Shown here piece by piece: positions 16,561 through 24,488 of a stretch of DNA of 42,839 bases. The stretch is from positions 1 through 42,839 of the forward strand of contig JAJDYR010000011.1 in assembly GCA_022825065.1 (NCBI GenBank), written 5' to 3'. The DNA comes from a bacterium. GTDB lineage: Bacteria > UBA8248. Every line of letters begins with the position of its first letter. Within the stretch, counting starts at the first letter, position 1. The position numbers and the translations under genes were made by a program. A model generated the notes under the pieces. It searched no databases. It was not told the DNA's origin and saw only the letters and a list, made by a program, of their open reading frames with translations.

Positions 16561-17515
16561 AAATGCTCCTCCCCCTGCGGGCCGCATCCAAGAGCTTATC
16601 CAGACCGATGAGATTCAGGTATTCCGTCCAGTTCTCGGGCGCGTAGTAGTATTCGTCCAGATACGCCTTCACGCCCTCCATCGGCTCTTTTCTTGTGAGT
16701 TCGGCGTAATAGTCCATGTGCGGGAACAGAGGCTCATAGACGCCGAAGCATTCATGCGGCGCGCATCCGTAGGGCGCCTCCACCACGGCGTCGACGGTGA
16801 AGAAGGGTATTTTCGTGTGATCGGGCCTTCTGCGGATCTGATCGTTCGAGATGATGCGCTCGGTCGTGATGATGACCCGGTTCGCCGCCATCGCCATGTC
16901 GATGTCCATGAACGTCAGGCCGTCGAGTTGCGCGTTGCCGTAGGGGTCGCAACGCTGCACGTGGATCAGGGCGACGTCGGGGTTCAGGGCCGGGACGAGG
17001 AGGATTTTCTCGCCTGTGAACGGACAAGTCATCTCTTCGAGGTTGTCGAGCTGCGCCGCCACGTCTGAGCCCATCATCGAGCGCATCGGCATGAACGGAA
17101 CGCCCATGGCGCCCGCCCGGTAGCGCAGGCCGATGGACATGTGGCTCCACTCCTCGAAACGCGCCAGCCTGTTCTCGGTGAAATGGCGCATGACGCGCGA
17201 GACGCCCCAGACGATTCCCTGGCTGAACCAGCTCGTGAGAATGTGGTTCCCGATTCCCGAGGCGAAGATGAGGTCGCCCTCGGTGGAAACGATGCTGCGC
17301 GAGAAGGAGAGGTTCTTCTTCCTCGCGCGAATGAGCGCCCACACCATGGCGAAAGGGGTTCTCGAAGCCGTGGAGCCGCCCAGGCTGACGTGCTCACCGT
17401 CGCTCACGAAACCGCACGCTTCCTCGAGCGTCATCACCTTGTTTCTCAGGCTACGATCCCGAGACTGGGTCTGTTCCCGGAGCGAAAGATAGTCTTGCGT
17501 CACGTTTTTCTCCAT
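16550..17515 (-). CDS. CoA-transferase family subunit A
   Basis: This 321-residue alpha subunit is the partner of the overlapping subunit B. Family features are the N-terminal VMTLEEACGFVSDGEHVSLGG, MGVPFMPMRSMMGSD in the middle, and the DVALIHVQRCDPYGNAQLDG segment of the CoA-binding Rossmann-like core. It is somewhat longer than GctA/IpdA because of a C-terminal tail. It is the first gene of the long minus-strand cluster, so the cluster promoter should lie in 17516-17828, opposite the LysR gene. Confidence 0.9.
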   Translation of the reverse strand: MEKNVTQDYLSLREQTQSRDRSLRNKVMTLEEACGFVSDGEHVSLGGSTASRTPFAMVWALIRARKKNLSFSRSIVSTEGDLIFASGIGNHILTSWFSQGIVWGVSRVMRHFTENRLARFEEWSHMSIGLRYRAGAMGVPFMPMRSMMGSDVAAQLDNLEEMTCPFTGEKILLVPALNPDVALIHVQRCDPYGNAQLDGLTFMDIDMAMAANRVIITTERIISNDQIRRRPDHTKIPFFTVDAVVEAPYGCAPHECFGVYEPLFPHMDYYAELTRKEPMEGVKAYLDEYYYAPENWTEYLNLIGLDKLLDAARRGRSIYDD

Positions 17516-17828
17516 CCGGCCTCAGGCAAGGGTTCCCCTTGCCCGCAACACGCTGAAACTCTTGTATCGACAGTCGAAAAATAGAAGTCCCCAGCCATAG
17601 ATTAAACGCAAGGCACCGGATTCGCAATGGGGAAAAGAAAAATCGAATCTATTGAATTATTTAATGGATATTCCCTATAATTCTATCGCGCATCGGGAGA
17701 TCGTTTATCTGTTCTTATCCGGTTTCCAGAAGATATCCGGCGAAACAACTCTGCCCGTCATAACGGGGCAGCATAAAAATCCATAATGGAATGACCGGCA
17801 CCTCGGCGAACGGTTTCATGGGGTTTTC
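17516..17828. promoter_or_regulatory. Divergent control region between lysR-like gene and CoA-transferase operon
   Basis: This 313-nt gene-free region separates genes that diverge, the usual place for a LysR-controlled promoter pair. It is AT-rich relative to the flanks, especially 17640-17700. I see a plus-strand promoter candidate (listed separately), a LysR-type T-N11-A dyad overlapping its -35, and two direct repeats of TATCCGG near 17716 and 17734. I could not identify a convincing minus-strand promoter by eye. Confidence 0.55.
17652..17681 (+). promoter_or_regulatory. Sigma70-type promoter candidate for the lysR-like gene
   Basis: The -35 box is TTGAAT (17652-17657), followed by an 18-nt spacer and a perfect -10 TATAAT (17676-17681). 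The LysR-like start codon is about 145 nt downstream. The -35 overlaps an ATT-N9-AAT dyad (17651-17665) that fits the LysR T-N11-A consensus, which would allow autoregulation. Confidence 0.5.
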
Positions 17829-18716
17829 ATGTTGAATCTAAGGCAGCTCGAATACTTCTACTACGTGGCGAAACACGGCGGCTTCACCCGCGCGGCGAGG
17901 CAACTGCCCTTCTCCATCCAGCAGCCCGCCCTCAGCATCCGGGTGAAGGCGCTCGAAGCGGACCTCAAGGTGAAGCTCTACCGGATCGTCGGCCGCAAGT
18001 TTCAATTAACGCCGAGCGGCGAATACCTCTTCGACGCCATCAAGCCTTTTTTCGAGTCCCTCGATACGGTCGAGCGCCTCCTGCGCGGGGAGACGCACGG
18101 GCGGCTCGTCGTGGCCGAAGCCGCCCCCATGCTGATACTGAAGGGCCACCGGGCCGCGCTCCTCAGGTTTCGCGAACGCTACCCGAACGTGCAGATTTCC
18201 GTCCTGGAGCGGAACTGGACGAACCTGCTCGAACACGTCTCCGAAGGCGCGGTCGATTTCGCCTTCGGCTCGGCGCCCGAGGCGCGGGGGAATTTCTCCT
18301 TCGAAGAGTGGACGGAAACCGACTATCTCCTCTTTTGTCCCGAAGGGCACGCCGCCCTGAAGGAGGAGAAAATCGCTCTCGAGAGCATCGCGGCGCATCC
18401 GCTCATCCTGCTCGAACGCGGTACGGCGGACCGCCAGCACATCGGGCACACCTTCGAGAAGCAGGGGTTGTCCGTCAACGTCGTCTTCGAGACGTCCTCC
18501 TACACCCTGATCAACGAAGCCGTGCTGAACGGGGCGGGCATCGCGGTCGTCAACGCGCTCTGGCCCCGGCCCGAGACCGCAAATGGGTGGCGAACCATCA
18601 ACATATCCCACCTGTTCGGGAAAAAGCGCATCGGCCTGTTCCGGCGGAACGACGTCTACCTCCCCCCTTACGCGGGCGATTATCTCGCCATGCTGCGAGA
18701 GACCCTGATGACGTAA
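17829..18716 (+). CDS. LysR-family transcriptional regulator
   Basis: This 295-residue LysR regulator has an N-terminal winged helix-turn-helix (residues 1-60: LRQLEYFYYVAKHGGFTRAA, then QPALSIRVKALEADL and LTPSGEYL) and a periplasmic-binding-like effector domain (about 90-290). It is divergent from the CoA-transferase-led operon and is the obvious candidate for controlling it, and possibly the UbiD-family gene 59 nt downstream. The effector is unknown; by analogy it may be the substrate or an intermediate of the cluster. Length and architecture are standard. Confidence 0.93.
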   Translation: MLNLRQLEYFYYVAKHGGFTRAARQLPFSIQQPALSIRVKALEADLKVKLYRIVGRKFQLTPSGEYLFDAIKPFFESLDTVERLLRGETHGRLVVAEAAPMLILKGHRAALLRFRERYPNVQISVLERNWTNLLEHVSEGAVDFAFGSAPEARGNFSFEEWTETDYLLFCPEGHAALKEEKIALESIAAHPLILLERGTADRQHIGHTFEKQGLSVNVVFETSSYTLINEAVLNGAGIAVVNALWPRPETANGWRTINISHLFGKKRIGLFRRNDVYLPPYAGDYLAMLRETLMT

Positions 18717-18775
18717 CCAAAGCGGCCCGCTCCTGCGCTTTTGACGCTTTACGCCCCATTTGCCATCATACGCGC

Positions 18776-20104
18776 ATGAACGCTCACGACCTGAAAACCT
18801 GGCTTGCACGCCTCGATGAGCGGGGATCACTCAAGCGCGTATCGCGCAGCGTATCGCTCCGCCATGAACTCGCCGCGCTCTCCCAAAAAGAGGATGGGCG
18901 AAACGCCATCCTTTTCGAGCGGACCGACGGCGCGCCGATGTCCGTCGCCGCCAACATCGCCTGCAAGAGAGAATGGTACGCGGACGCCATGGGAGTCGCG
19001 CCCGGGGAGTTGCTCCGCGAGGTGCAGCGCAGACAGGAAATCAAGATAAAGCCGAACGCGGTTTCCAATGCGCCGTTTTTACGCAACGTCATCACGAAAG
19101 ATATCGACGTCCGGAAAATTCTCCCCCTGCCCACCTACCATGAACTGGACGGCGGCCCCTACATTTCCGCCGGCGTCTTTATTGCGAAGGACCCCGATTC
19201 CAGGGCGGGCAACGTATCGATTCACAGGATGCACGCCCTGGAACCCGACCTCTTCGGCCTGCTCGTCCTGCCACGTCACCTGAAGGGCATGATACGGCGC
19301 GCTGGGGAGCGCGGAGAAGCCCTCAAGGCGGCCGTCTGCGTGGGACTCGACCCCCTGCTCCTGATGGCGAGCCAGCTCGTCCTCGCACCGGGAGAGGATG
19401 AACTGGAAGCGGCGGGCGGGCTTCAGGACCGCGCCGTGGACGTCGCCCCCGCCCCCTGGTCGGGCATTCCCGTGCCCGCGGGAGCAGAAATCGTAATCGA
19501 AGGGGAAATTCCGCCGGATATGCGCAGGCGCGAGGGGCCCTTCGGCGAGTTTCCGCGCTATTACAGCCCGGCGGCGGAGCGCGAGGTTTTCCGGGTGAAA
19601 TCCATCGCCATGCGCGAGCAGCCCGTTTTCTATTCAATCGTGGCGGCAGGCTACGACCACCTGCTGATGGGTGCGGTGCCGAGAGAGGCGGGCCTCCTCA
19701 GAGACTTGCAAAAAGCCGTCCCCGCCGTCACCGACGTCGTGCTCCCCCTCTCCGGCTCAGGCCGTTTTCACTGTGTCGTCCAGATACGAAAGACCAATGA
19801 GGGCGAAGCGAAAAGCGCGCTCATGGCGGCGCTCGCCGCGCACTACGACGTCAAGCACGCCATCTGCGTGGATCACGACATCGACATCCACAACCCGGCG
19901 CAGGTCGATTGGGCGCTGGCGACGCGCTTTCAGGCGGACAAGGATTTGTTCGTCGTCCCGGGCGCGTGGGGCAGCCGCCTCGACCCATCGGCCGAGAACG
20001 GCGTCACGGCGAAGATGGGCCTGGACGCCACGGCCCCGCTCGGCGGGCTGGAAGGCCATTTCCGCTCTCTCAGGATTCCGGGCGCCGAAGACGCGGAATT
20101 CTAG
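18776..20104 (+). CDS. UbiD-family (prenyl-FMN dependent) decarboxylase, copy 1
   Basis: This 442-residue UbiD-family (de)carboxylase is expected to act on an aromatic or alpha,beta-unsaturated acid using prenylated FMN. The catalytic Glu-Arg-Glu set is visible: Arg151 in SIHRMHAL, then Glu253 and Glu258 in EGPFGEF. The 5-residue Glu spacing is the same as in Aspergillus Fdc1. PYISAGVFIAKDP is the cofactor-proximal segment. I start at ATG 18776; the open frame begins inside the lysR-like gene but that part is a shadow translation. There is no clear ribosome-binding site. No UbiX prenyltransferase is in the window, so the cofactor must come from elsewhere. It ends 33 nt before the convergent LLM gene. 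Confidence 0.9.
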   Translation: MNAHDLKTWLARLDERGSLKRVSRSVSLRHELAALSQKEDGRNAILFERTDGAPMSVAANIACKREWYADAMGVAPGELLREVQRRQEIKIKPNAVSNAPFLRNVITKDIDVRKILPLPTYHELDGGPYISAGVFIAKDPDSRAGNVSIHRMHALEPDLFGLLVLPRHLKGMIRRAGERGEALKAAVCVGLDPLLLMASQLVLAPGEDELEAAGGLQDRAVDVAPAPWSGIPVPAGAEIVIEGEIPPDMRRREGPFGEFPRYYSPAAEREVFRVKSIAMREQPVFYSIVAAGYDHLLMGAVPREAGLLRDLQKAVPAVTDVVLPLSGSGRFHCVVQIRKTNEGEAKSALMAALAAHYDVKHAICVDHDIDIHNPAQVDWALATRFQADKDLFVVPGAWGSRLDPSAENGVTAKMGLDATAPLGGLEGHFRSLRIPGAEDAEF

Positions 20105-20137
20105 GCAGTTCTACGAAATTTCTCTGAAGGGTCCGAC

Positions 20138-21100
20138 TTATTCCAGATTCAGGTGCGGAAGGACTTCCTCCGTGAACCGCTCCAACTGGCCCATCTGATC
20201 CCGGTGGGTGAAACGCAGGGAGATGTGTTCCGCTCCCGCGTCGATGAAGGCGTTGATGCGCTCTATCAAGTCTTCCGCGGGGCCGTACGTGCCCCATTTC
20301 TCGATGGAATCGCCCCAGAAGGGAGTGTAGTAGTAATCGAGCAGGAACGCCTCGCCGTTTTTCATGGCCGATTCCTTGTCGTCGTCGATGCAAGTGGTCA
20401 TGTACCACGCGGGCGTACCCGGGTCGCGTCCGTTCTCACAGGCTAAGCGGACGATTTTCCCCCAGGTATCGCGAAACTCTTCGGGCGTCACGCGGTTGGG
20501 GAACCATCCGTCTCCAAACTTCGCCACCCTCTGCCACGCGGTATCCACTGTGGCTGAGGCGATCCACATGGGCACGGTTTTCTGGATGGGCCTGTGCGCC
20601 AAGGTGACGTTTTCCACCTGGTAATACCTGCCCTGATAAGTCACGTTCTCTTCCGTCCAGAGTCTGCGCATGAGCGTCATGTGCTCCTGCATGTAGAACA
20701 TGCGCTTTCTGAACGGAACGCCCAGGGTCTCGAACTCATGCACGCACTCCTGGGGCTTCGGAGGACCGATACCGACGCCGAGAACCACGCGGCCTCCCGA
20801 TATGACGTCGAGCGTCGCCACCTGGTAGGCGAGAAATACGGGGTCTCTCAGGCAGGGCAGAAAAACGGCGGTGCCGAGCTTTACGCGTTCGGTTCTCACG
20901 GCCACGGCGGAGAGCACGCTGAGCGCCTCGAGTCTCGGCTTGGCGAGCACCGAATCGCCCACGAACACCGAATCGTAGCCGAGTTCCTCCGCACGTACGG
21001 CCAGGTCGATGATGGGACCTACTTCCGGTACGCCCTTGTTCCAGAGCAACACCCCGCGCGTGGGGAGAAGCACGCCGAGTTTTACTTTTCTATCCGCCAC
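20138..21100 (-). CDS. Luciferase-like (LLM class) oxidoreductase, copy 2
   Basis: This 320-residue luciferase-like TIM barrel has the segments VKLGVLLPTRGVLLW, GYDSVFVGDSVLAKPR, TERVKLGTAVFLPCLRDP, GGRVVLGVGIG and KTVPMWIAS. It resembles the LLM protein at 27691-28659 (shared TRG and VGDSVLAKPR/LGDSVLAKPR motifs) much more than the one at 13530, so the pair probably arose by duplication within this operon. It lies 8 nt downstream of UbiD-family copy 2 and is the last gene of the run that begins at 28659. The cofactor may be FMN or F420. Confidence 0.9.
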   Translation of the reverse strand: MADRKVKLGVLLPTRGVLLWNKGVPEVGPIIDLAVRAEELGYDSVFVGDSVLAKPRLEALSVLSAVAVRTERVKLGTAVFLPCLRDPVFLAYQVATLDVISGGRVVLGVGIGPPKPQECVHEFETLGVPFRKRMFYMQEHMTLMRRLWTEENVTYQGRYYQVENVTLAHRPIQKTVPMWIASATVDTAWQRVAKFGDGWFPNRVTPEEFRDTWGKIVRLACENGRDPGTPAWYMTTCIDDDKESAMKNGEAFLLDYYYTPFWGDSIEKWGTYGPAEDLIERINAFIDAGAEHISLRFTHRDQMGQLERFTEEVLPHLNLE

Positions 21101-21108
21101 TTCAAGGC

Positions 21109-22491
21109 CTAAAGGTGAATACCCGCGCTCGCGAGAATCCCGCGCACGCGCTCTCGCTGCTCGTCCGGAATATGCAGCCGTTCCGCAAAGTCGCGCCCGG
21201 CGGGCTTGGTGGCGTCGATGCCCACTTTCGTGAGGGTATGATCCTCGGGGTCGGAAGTCGGGTCCAAAATGGCGCCCATCGCACCATGGATGAAGTTGAT
21301 GTCCTTATCCGCCCGTGTCCTCGTGATGACCGCCCAGGCGACGTCGGAGAGATTAAAGATGTCCACGTCCTCGTCCACCACGACCACGCACTTGCAATAG
21401 AACTCGGTTCCCAGCGCCGCCATGATGGCCTGCTGGGGCTGGCCCTCGGCCGTCTTTTTCATCTGGACGATCGCCAAGAGCGCGCCCGCCGTATTCGAGG
21501 GCACATGCACGGCGGTGACGCCCGGCAGGTTGCGCCTGAGCGTGTTGAGGATCTCCGCCTCACGGCTTACGCAGGAGATGAGGATGTGATCCGCCGACAT
21601 GCCCGAGGCCACGCTGTGGAGCATGGCGTCGCCGCGCATCTGCACGCGCTTGACGACGAACACGTTCTGCGTGCTGCGGTAGGACGCATAGCCGGTGAAC
21701 TCGCCGAAGGGCCCCTCCTCCTCGCGGACATCGTTCAGAATCTCTCCTTCGAGCACGATCTCCGCCCCTTCCGGGGCTTCCAGGCCCGCCGTCCCACACC
21801 TGGCGACGCGATACGGCTCGCCGAACAAGGCGCCGATGATCTCGTATTTCCGCACTCCCGGCGGGTAGTGATAGGCCATCGAACCCATGTAGTGGACCGG
21901 GTGAATGCCGATGACGACCGCCGCGGGCAGAGGCTCGCCGGCGTCTTCGGCCTTTTTGTGGAAGTGGAACATGCGCCGCCTCGAATGCAGGGAGACGCCC
22001 AACCTGTTCTTGCCCTTGAGCTGCAAACGGTGGAAACCCGTCGTGTCCACACCCGTCTCGGGGTCTCGCGCCACGATCTGCCCCGCCGTGATGTAGGGGG
22101 CCGCATCCACGGGGAAATGGAACGGGATGGGCAGTTTGTTCAGGTCCACCTCGTCTTCTTCGATGACGACTTCGCGCCAGGGAGCGTCCTCCACCACCTC
22201 CACGGGTAGGTAGTTCTGGCAGCGGTCCTTGTAGGCCGTCGGCAGATCGCCCGGCTCCACGTCGAGACACGCCGCGAGGAGGTTGCGGTTGCCCGCGATG
22301 TTGGTGACGACCGAACCCTCGAAACCCTCCACGCGCTCGAAGATGATGACGGGGTATCTGCCCGCGCGCTCGAACTCGAATACCGTGGGCGTGATGTCCT
22401 CCCTGCCGACGGGTTCTGCGATGCGCACGAGTTCTTCGGGGTGGTTTCGCTCCACCATCTCCAGGAAGCCGCGCAGGCTTTGATCCACCAT
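21109..22491 (-). CDS. UbiD-family (prenyl-FMN dependent) decarboxylase, copy 2
   Basis: This 460-residue UbiD-family (de)carboxylase has the catalytic residues Arg155 (TGFHRLQLKG), Glu259 and Glu264 (EGPFGEF). Their spacing (104 and 5) equals that of Fdc1 Arg173-Glu277-Glu282. PYITAGQIVARDPETG is the prFMN-adjacent strand. I start at ATG 22491, 10 nt after the cyclase stop; an open frame further upstream is a shadow of that gene. It differs substantially from UbiD copy 1 (18776), so the two probably act on different acids. The cyclase and LLM neighbours suggest a hydrolysis-oxidation-decarboxylation sequence (inference). Confidence 0.92.
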   Translation of the reverse strand: MVDQSLRGFLEMVERNHPEELVRIAEPVGREDITPTVFEFERAGRYPVIIFERVEGFEGSVVTNIAGNRNLLAACLDVEPGDLPTAYKDRCQNYLPVEVVEDAPWREVVIEEDEVDLNKLPIPFHFPVDAAPYITAGQIVARDPETGVDTTGFHRLQLKGKNRLGVSLHSRRRMFHFHKKAEDAGEPLPAAVVIGIHPVHYMGSMAYHYPPGVRKYEIIGALFGEPYRVARCGTAGLEAPEGAEIVLEGEILNDVREEEGPFGEFTGYASYRSTQNVFVVKRVQMRGDAMLHSVASGMSADHILISCVSREAEILNTLRRNLPGVTAVHVPSNTAGALLAIVQMKKTAEGQPQQAIMAALGTEFYCKCVVVVDEDVDIFNLSDVAWAVITRTRADKDINFIHGAMGAILDPTSDPEDHTLTKVGIDATKPAGRDFAERLHIPDEQRERVRGILASAGIHL

Positions 22492-22501
22492 ATCGCGCGC
22501 C

Positions 22502-23293
22502 CTATCTGGCCCAGGAGCCGCGATCCGTATAGGGATTCTCGAGGGGCGGCAGGGGGGGAGCGCCGTCGCGGGGCGGCTCCTCGTCCCAGAATTCAATGGC
22601 GATGACGCGCGCGGGCGCGCCCTCGGTGTCCTTGAGCTTCACCGCGCCCGTCACCAGCAGGACGCGCTCTTTCCGGATGGCGCCCATGTTCGTGCACCAC
22701 TCGATGAGGCATATCCCGCGCTCCAGGAACTTGATGTGGTTGGGGCTCCAGTTCGGCGCCGGCCACTTGCGCTCCTCCGGGGGATAAAGCGGCGAGTCGC
22801 ACGTCATGAAATCCTGGACGAGCGCCTTGATGCCCCTCTCGATGAGCCAGTCGGCCGCGTCGGTCGAGAGATAGACCATGTGCTCCCAGAAATCGCGCGA
22901 GCCCCACATGCGGTCGGTCCACTCCGTGCTGACGATGGCGATGTCGCCGGGGCGCACCTCCACGCCCGTGGCCTCCAGGTCCTCGGCCGTCACGGACTCC
23001 GAGTTGCCCTTACCCGGCACCTTGAGCACGCAGGCGTCGCCGCAAACGTGATCGAGCGGCAACTCGTCGTTCTTCAACCCGTCGTGGAAGAAGTGGTAAG
23101 GCGCGTCGTAGTGCGTGTAGCTCTGCGTGGTGGTGGTGAAACCGAAGTTGCAGATGTGGTCCACGTCCAGCGTCGCGATGGGGGTGATGGTCGTGCCCGG
23201 AGCCGGCTTGTCGTAAATCTCATCGCGCGGGAACTGAACGTAGGTGTCCTCCGGGTCGACGGTGAGCGAGAGATCGACAAAGCGGTACGGCAT
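22502..23293 (-). CDS. Cyclase-family metal-dependent hydrolase (kynurenine-formamidase-like)
   Basis: This 263-residue protein belongs to the cyclase/KynB-like superfamily, which hydrolyses amides, lactones or cyclic intermediates with bound metal. The metal motif H-x-D-x-P-x-H is present as His61, Asp63 and His67 (THYDAPYH). A core segment, GDIAIVSTEWTDRMWG, follows. The first His-x-Gly part of the formamidase motif is not conserved, so true kynurenine formamidase activity is doubtful. GGGGGA lies 6 nt before the ATG. It is the first gene after a 160-nt gap containing two hairpins. Confidence 0.88.
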   Translation of the reverse strand: MPYRFVDLSLTVDPEDTYVQFPRDEIYDKPAPGTTITPIATLDVDHICNFGFTTTTQSYTHYDAPYHFFHDGLKNDELPLDHVCGDACVLKVPGKGNSESVTAEDLEATGVEVRPGDIAIVSTEWTDRMWGSRDFWEHMVYLSTDAADWLIERGIKALVQDFMTCDSPLYPPEERKWPAPNWSPNHIKFLERGICLIEWCTNMGAIRKERVLLVTGAVKLKDTEGAPARVIAIEFWDEEPPRDGAPPLPPLENPYTDRGSWAR

Positions 23294-23335
23294 GGTATTC
23301 CCCCTGTTGGAGCAAACGGATTTTGAAATAGAAGG

Positions 23336-23368
23336 CTCCCGCCGCCCATGAAATACGGACGGCGGGAG
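23336..23368 (-). terminator. Hairpin downstream of the TAXI gene (possible terminator or mRNA stabiliser)
   Basis: Perfect 9-bp arms CTCCCGCCG (23336-23344) and CGGCGGGAG (23360-23368) enclose a 15-nt loop. On the minus-strand transcript it is followed by a pyrimidine-rich GCCTTCTATTTC rather than a clean U-run. It lies between the TAXI binding-protein gene and the cyclase gene, a common place for partial terminators that raise binding-protein expression. Confidence 0.5.
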
Positions 23369-23419
23369 TCAAACCTTGGTACATGAAACGATATCTAAAC
23401 TCGTTACCGGCCTGCACAG

Positions 23420-23441
23420 GCGGCGGAGCACTTCCCGCCGC
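23420..23441 (-). terminator. Second hairpin just 3' of the TAXI gene
   Basis: Arms GCGGCGG (23420-23426) and CCGCCGC (23435-23441) form a 7-bp GC-only stem with an 8-nt loop, starting 12 nt after the TAXI stop codon. No U-run follows, so transcript stabilisation is as likely as termination. Confidence 0.42.
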
Positions 23442-23453
23442 TTGAACCATCAA

Positions 23454-24428
23454 CTAATTCCAGCCCTTCTCCTTGCAGTAGCGGGCCGCGCCGTCGTGGA
23501 ACGGAATGCCCATCTGCGCTTCCTTGCAGCCCGTCTTGGCCGGGTCGAAGTTCCTGAGGCCCTTGTGTCCCGCCCGCAGGTCCTTCACGTTGTCGAGGAG
23601 GGCTTTCACGATATTGTACGCATCCTTGTTGCTCAGGGCGGTGGAGCCGAGGACTGCGGTAGTGAAGCCGAACGTGTTCTTGGGCTTGTCCTGCCCCGGG
23701 AACGTCTTGGCCGGCATGGTGGCTTTCAGGAAGCCTATCCCTAAGAGCTTGTTGCGGAACTCATCGGCGATGCCCAAGAACTTCAGTTTCTTCTGGATCG
23801 CGATCGAGGTGAGCGCCGGGTGGCCCGCGTTCACGGTGTGGCTCAGCATATCGGCCTGGCCGTCCTTCATGCGGCTCTTGATGGCGCCGAAGCCGGTGTG
23901 CGTCACCGAACCGCCCATCTTCTTGATGCCCTCATAGGTGACGCCGTGCGCTCCGAGCATGGCGCGCGTGGCCCACTGGCCCAGCCCGCCGCGCGGAACC
24001 GTCACGTAGTTCACCGGCACTTTTTTGAGATCGAGGATGCCGTTCACCTTGGGGTTCGTGGTGACGATGCCCAGGAAGTACTGATCCAGGCCGCCCACAA
24101 GCCCGCGCAGGTTCTTGTAGGGCTTCTTGTAGGCCACCTTGCCCTGATAAGCCCAGGCCGCCGCCACGCTGAAGGTGAGCCCCATGCTGAACTTGCCGGT
24201 ACCGACGAGCTTGGGGTTCCCTACGCCGCCGCCTTTGGAGAGGGCATCGATCTGAACGCCCACTTTCGCGTTGTTCACGATGTTCGCCATGGTGGCCGAA
24301 TACACGTGCCAGCCGCTGCCTTTTTTCCAGCTTCCCATCGTGAGGCGAGCCGCTTCGGCCTGAACGGCCACGAATGCGCCGATGGCCACCGCGAGAACAA
24401 AAACCATTTTCCAGGATGTGCGCTTCAT
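23454..24428 (-). CDS. TAXI-family TRAP transporter solute-binding protein
   Basis: This 324-residue periplasmic binding protein of the TAXI type supplies substrate to the fused TRAP permease encoded 60 nt upstream. A signal peptide (residues 1-24, hydrophobic VFVLAVAIGAFVAV) is followed by the family's typical opening LTMGSWKKGSGWHVYSATMA. LVGTGKFSMGLTFSVAAAWA and VPRGGLGQWATRAML match the ligand-binding core. Two Cys near the C-terminus (GCKEA and YCKEK) could form a periplasmic disulfide (inference). Its ligand cannot be predicted; TAXI proteins are thought to bind small carboxylates or amino acids. Confidence 0.92.
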   Translation of the reverse strand: MKRTSWKMVFVLAVAIGAFVAVQAEAARLTMGSWKKGSGWHVYSATMANIVNNAKVGVQIDALSKGGGVGNPKLVGTGKFSMGLTFSVAAAWAYQGKVAYKKPYKNLRGLVGGLDQYFLGIVTTNPKVNGILDLKKVPVNYVTVPRGGLGQWATRAMLGAHGVTYEGIKKMGGSVTHTGFGAIKSRMKDGQADMLSHTVNAGHPALTSIAIQKKLKFLGIADEFRNKLLGIGFLKATMPAKTFPGQDKPKNTFGFTTAVLGSTALSNKDAYNIVKALLDNVKDLRAGHKGLRNFDPAKTGCKEAQMGIPFHDGAARYCKEKGWN

Positions 24429-24488
24429 GTCGAAAACTCCTCTGTTGGAAATACCACGAATATACTTCCGCCTATCATGCGTTTTTCG

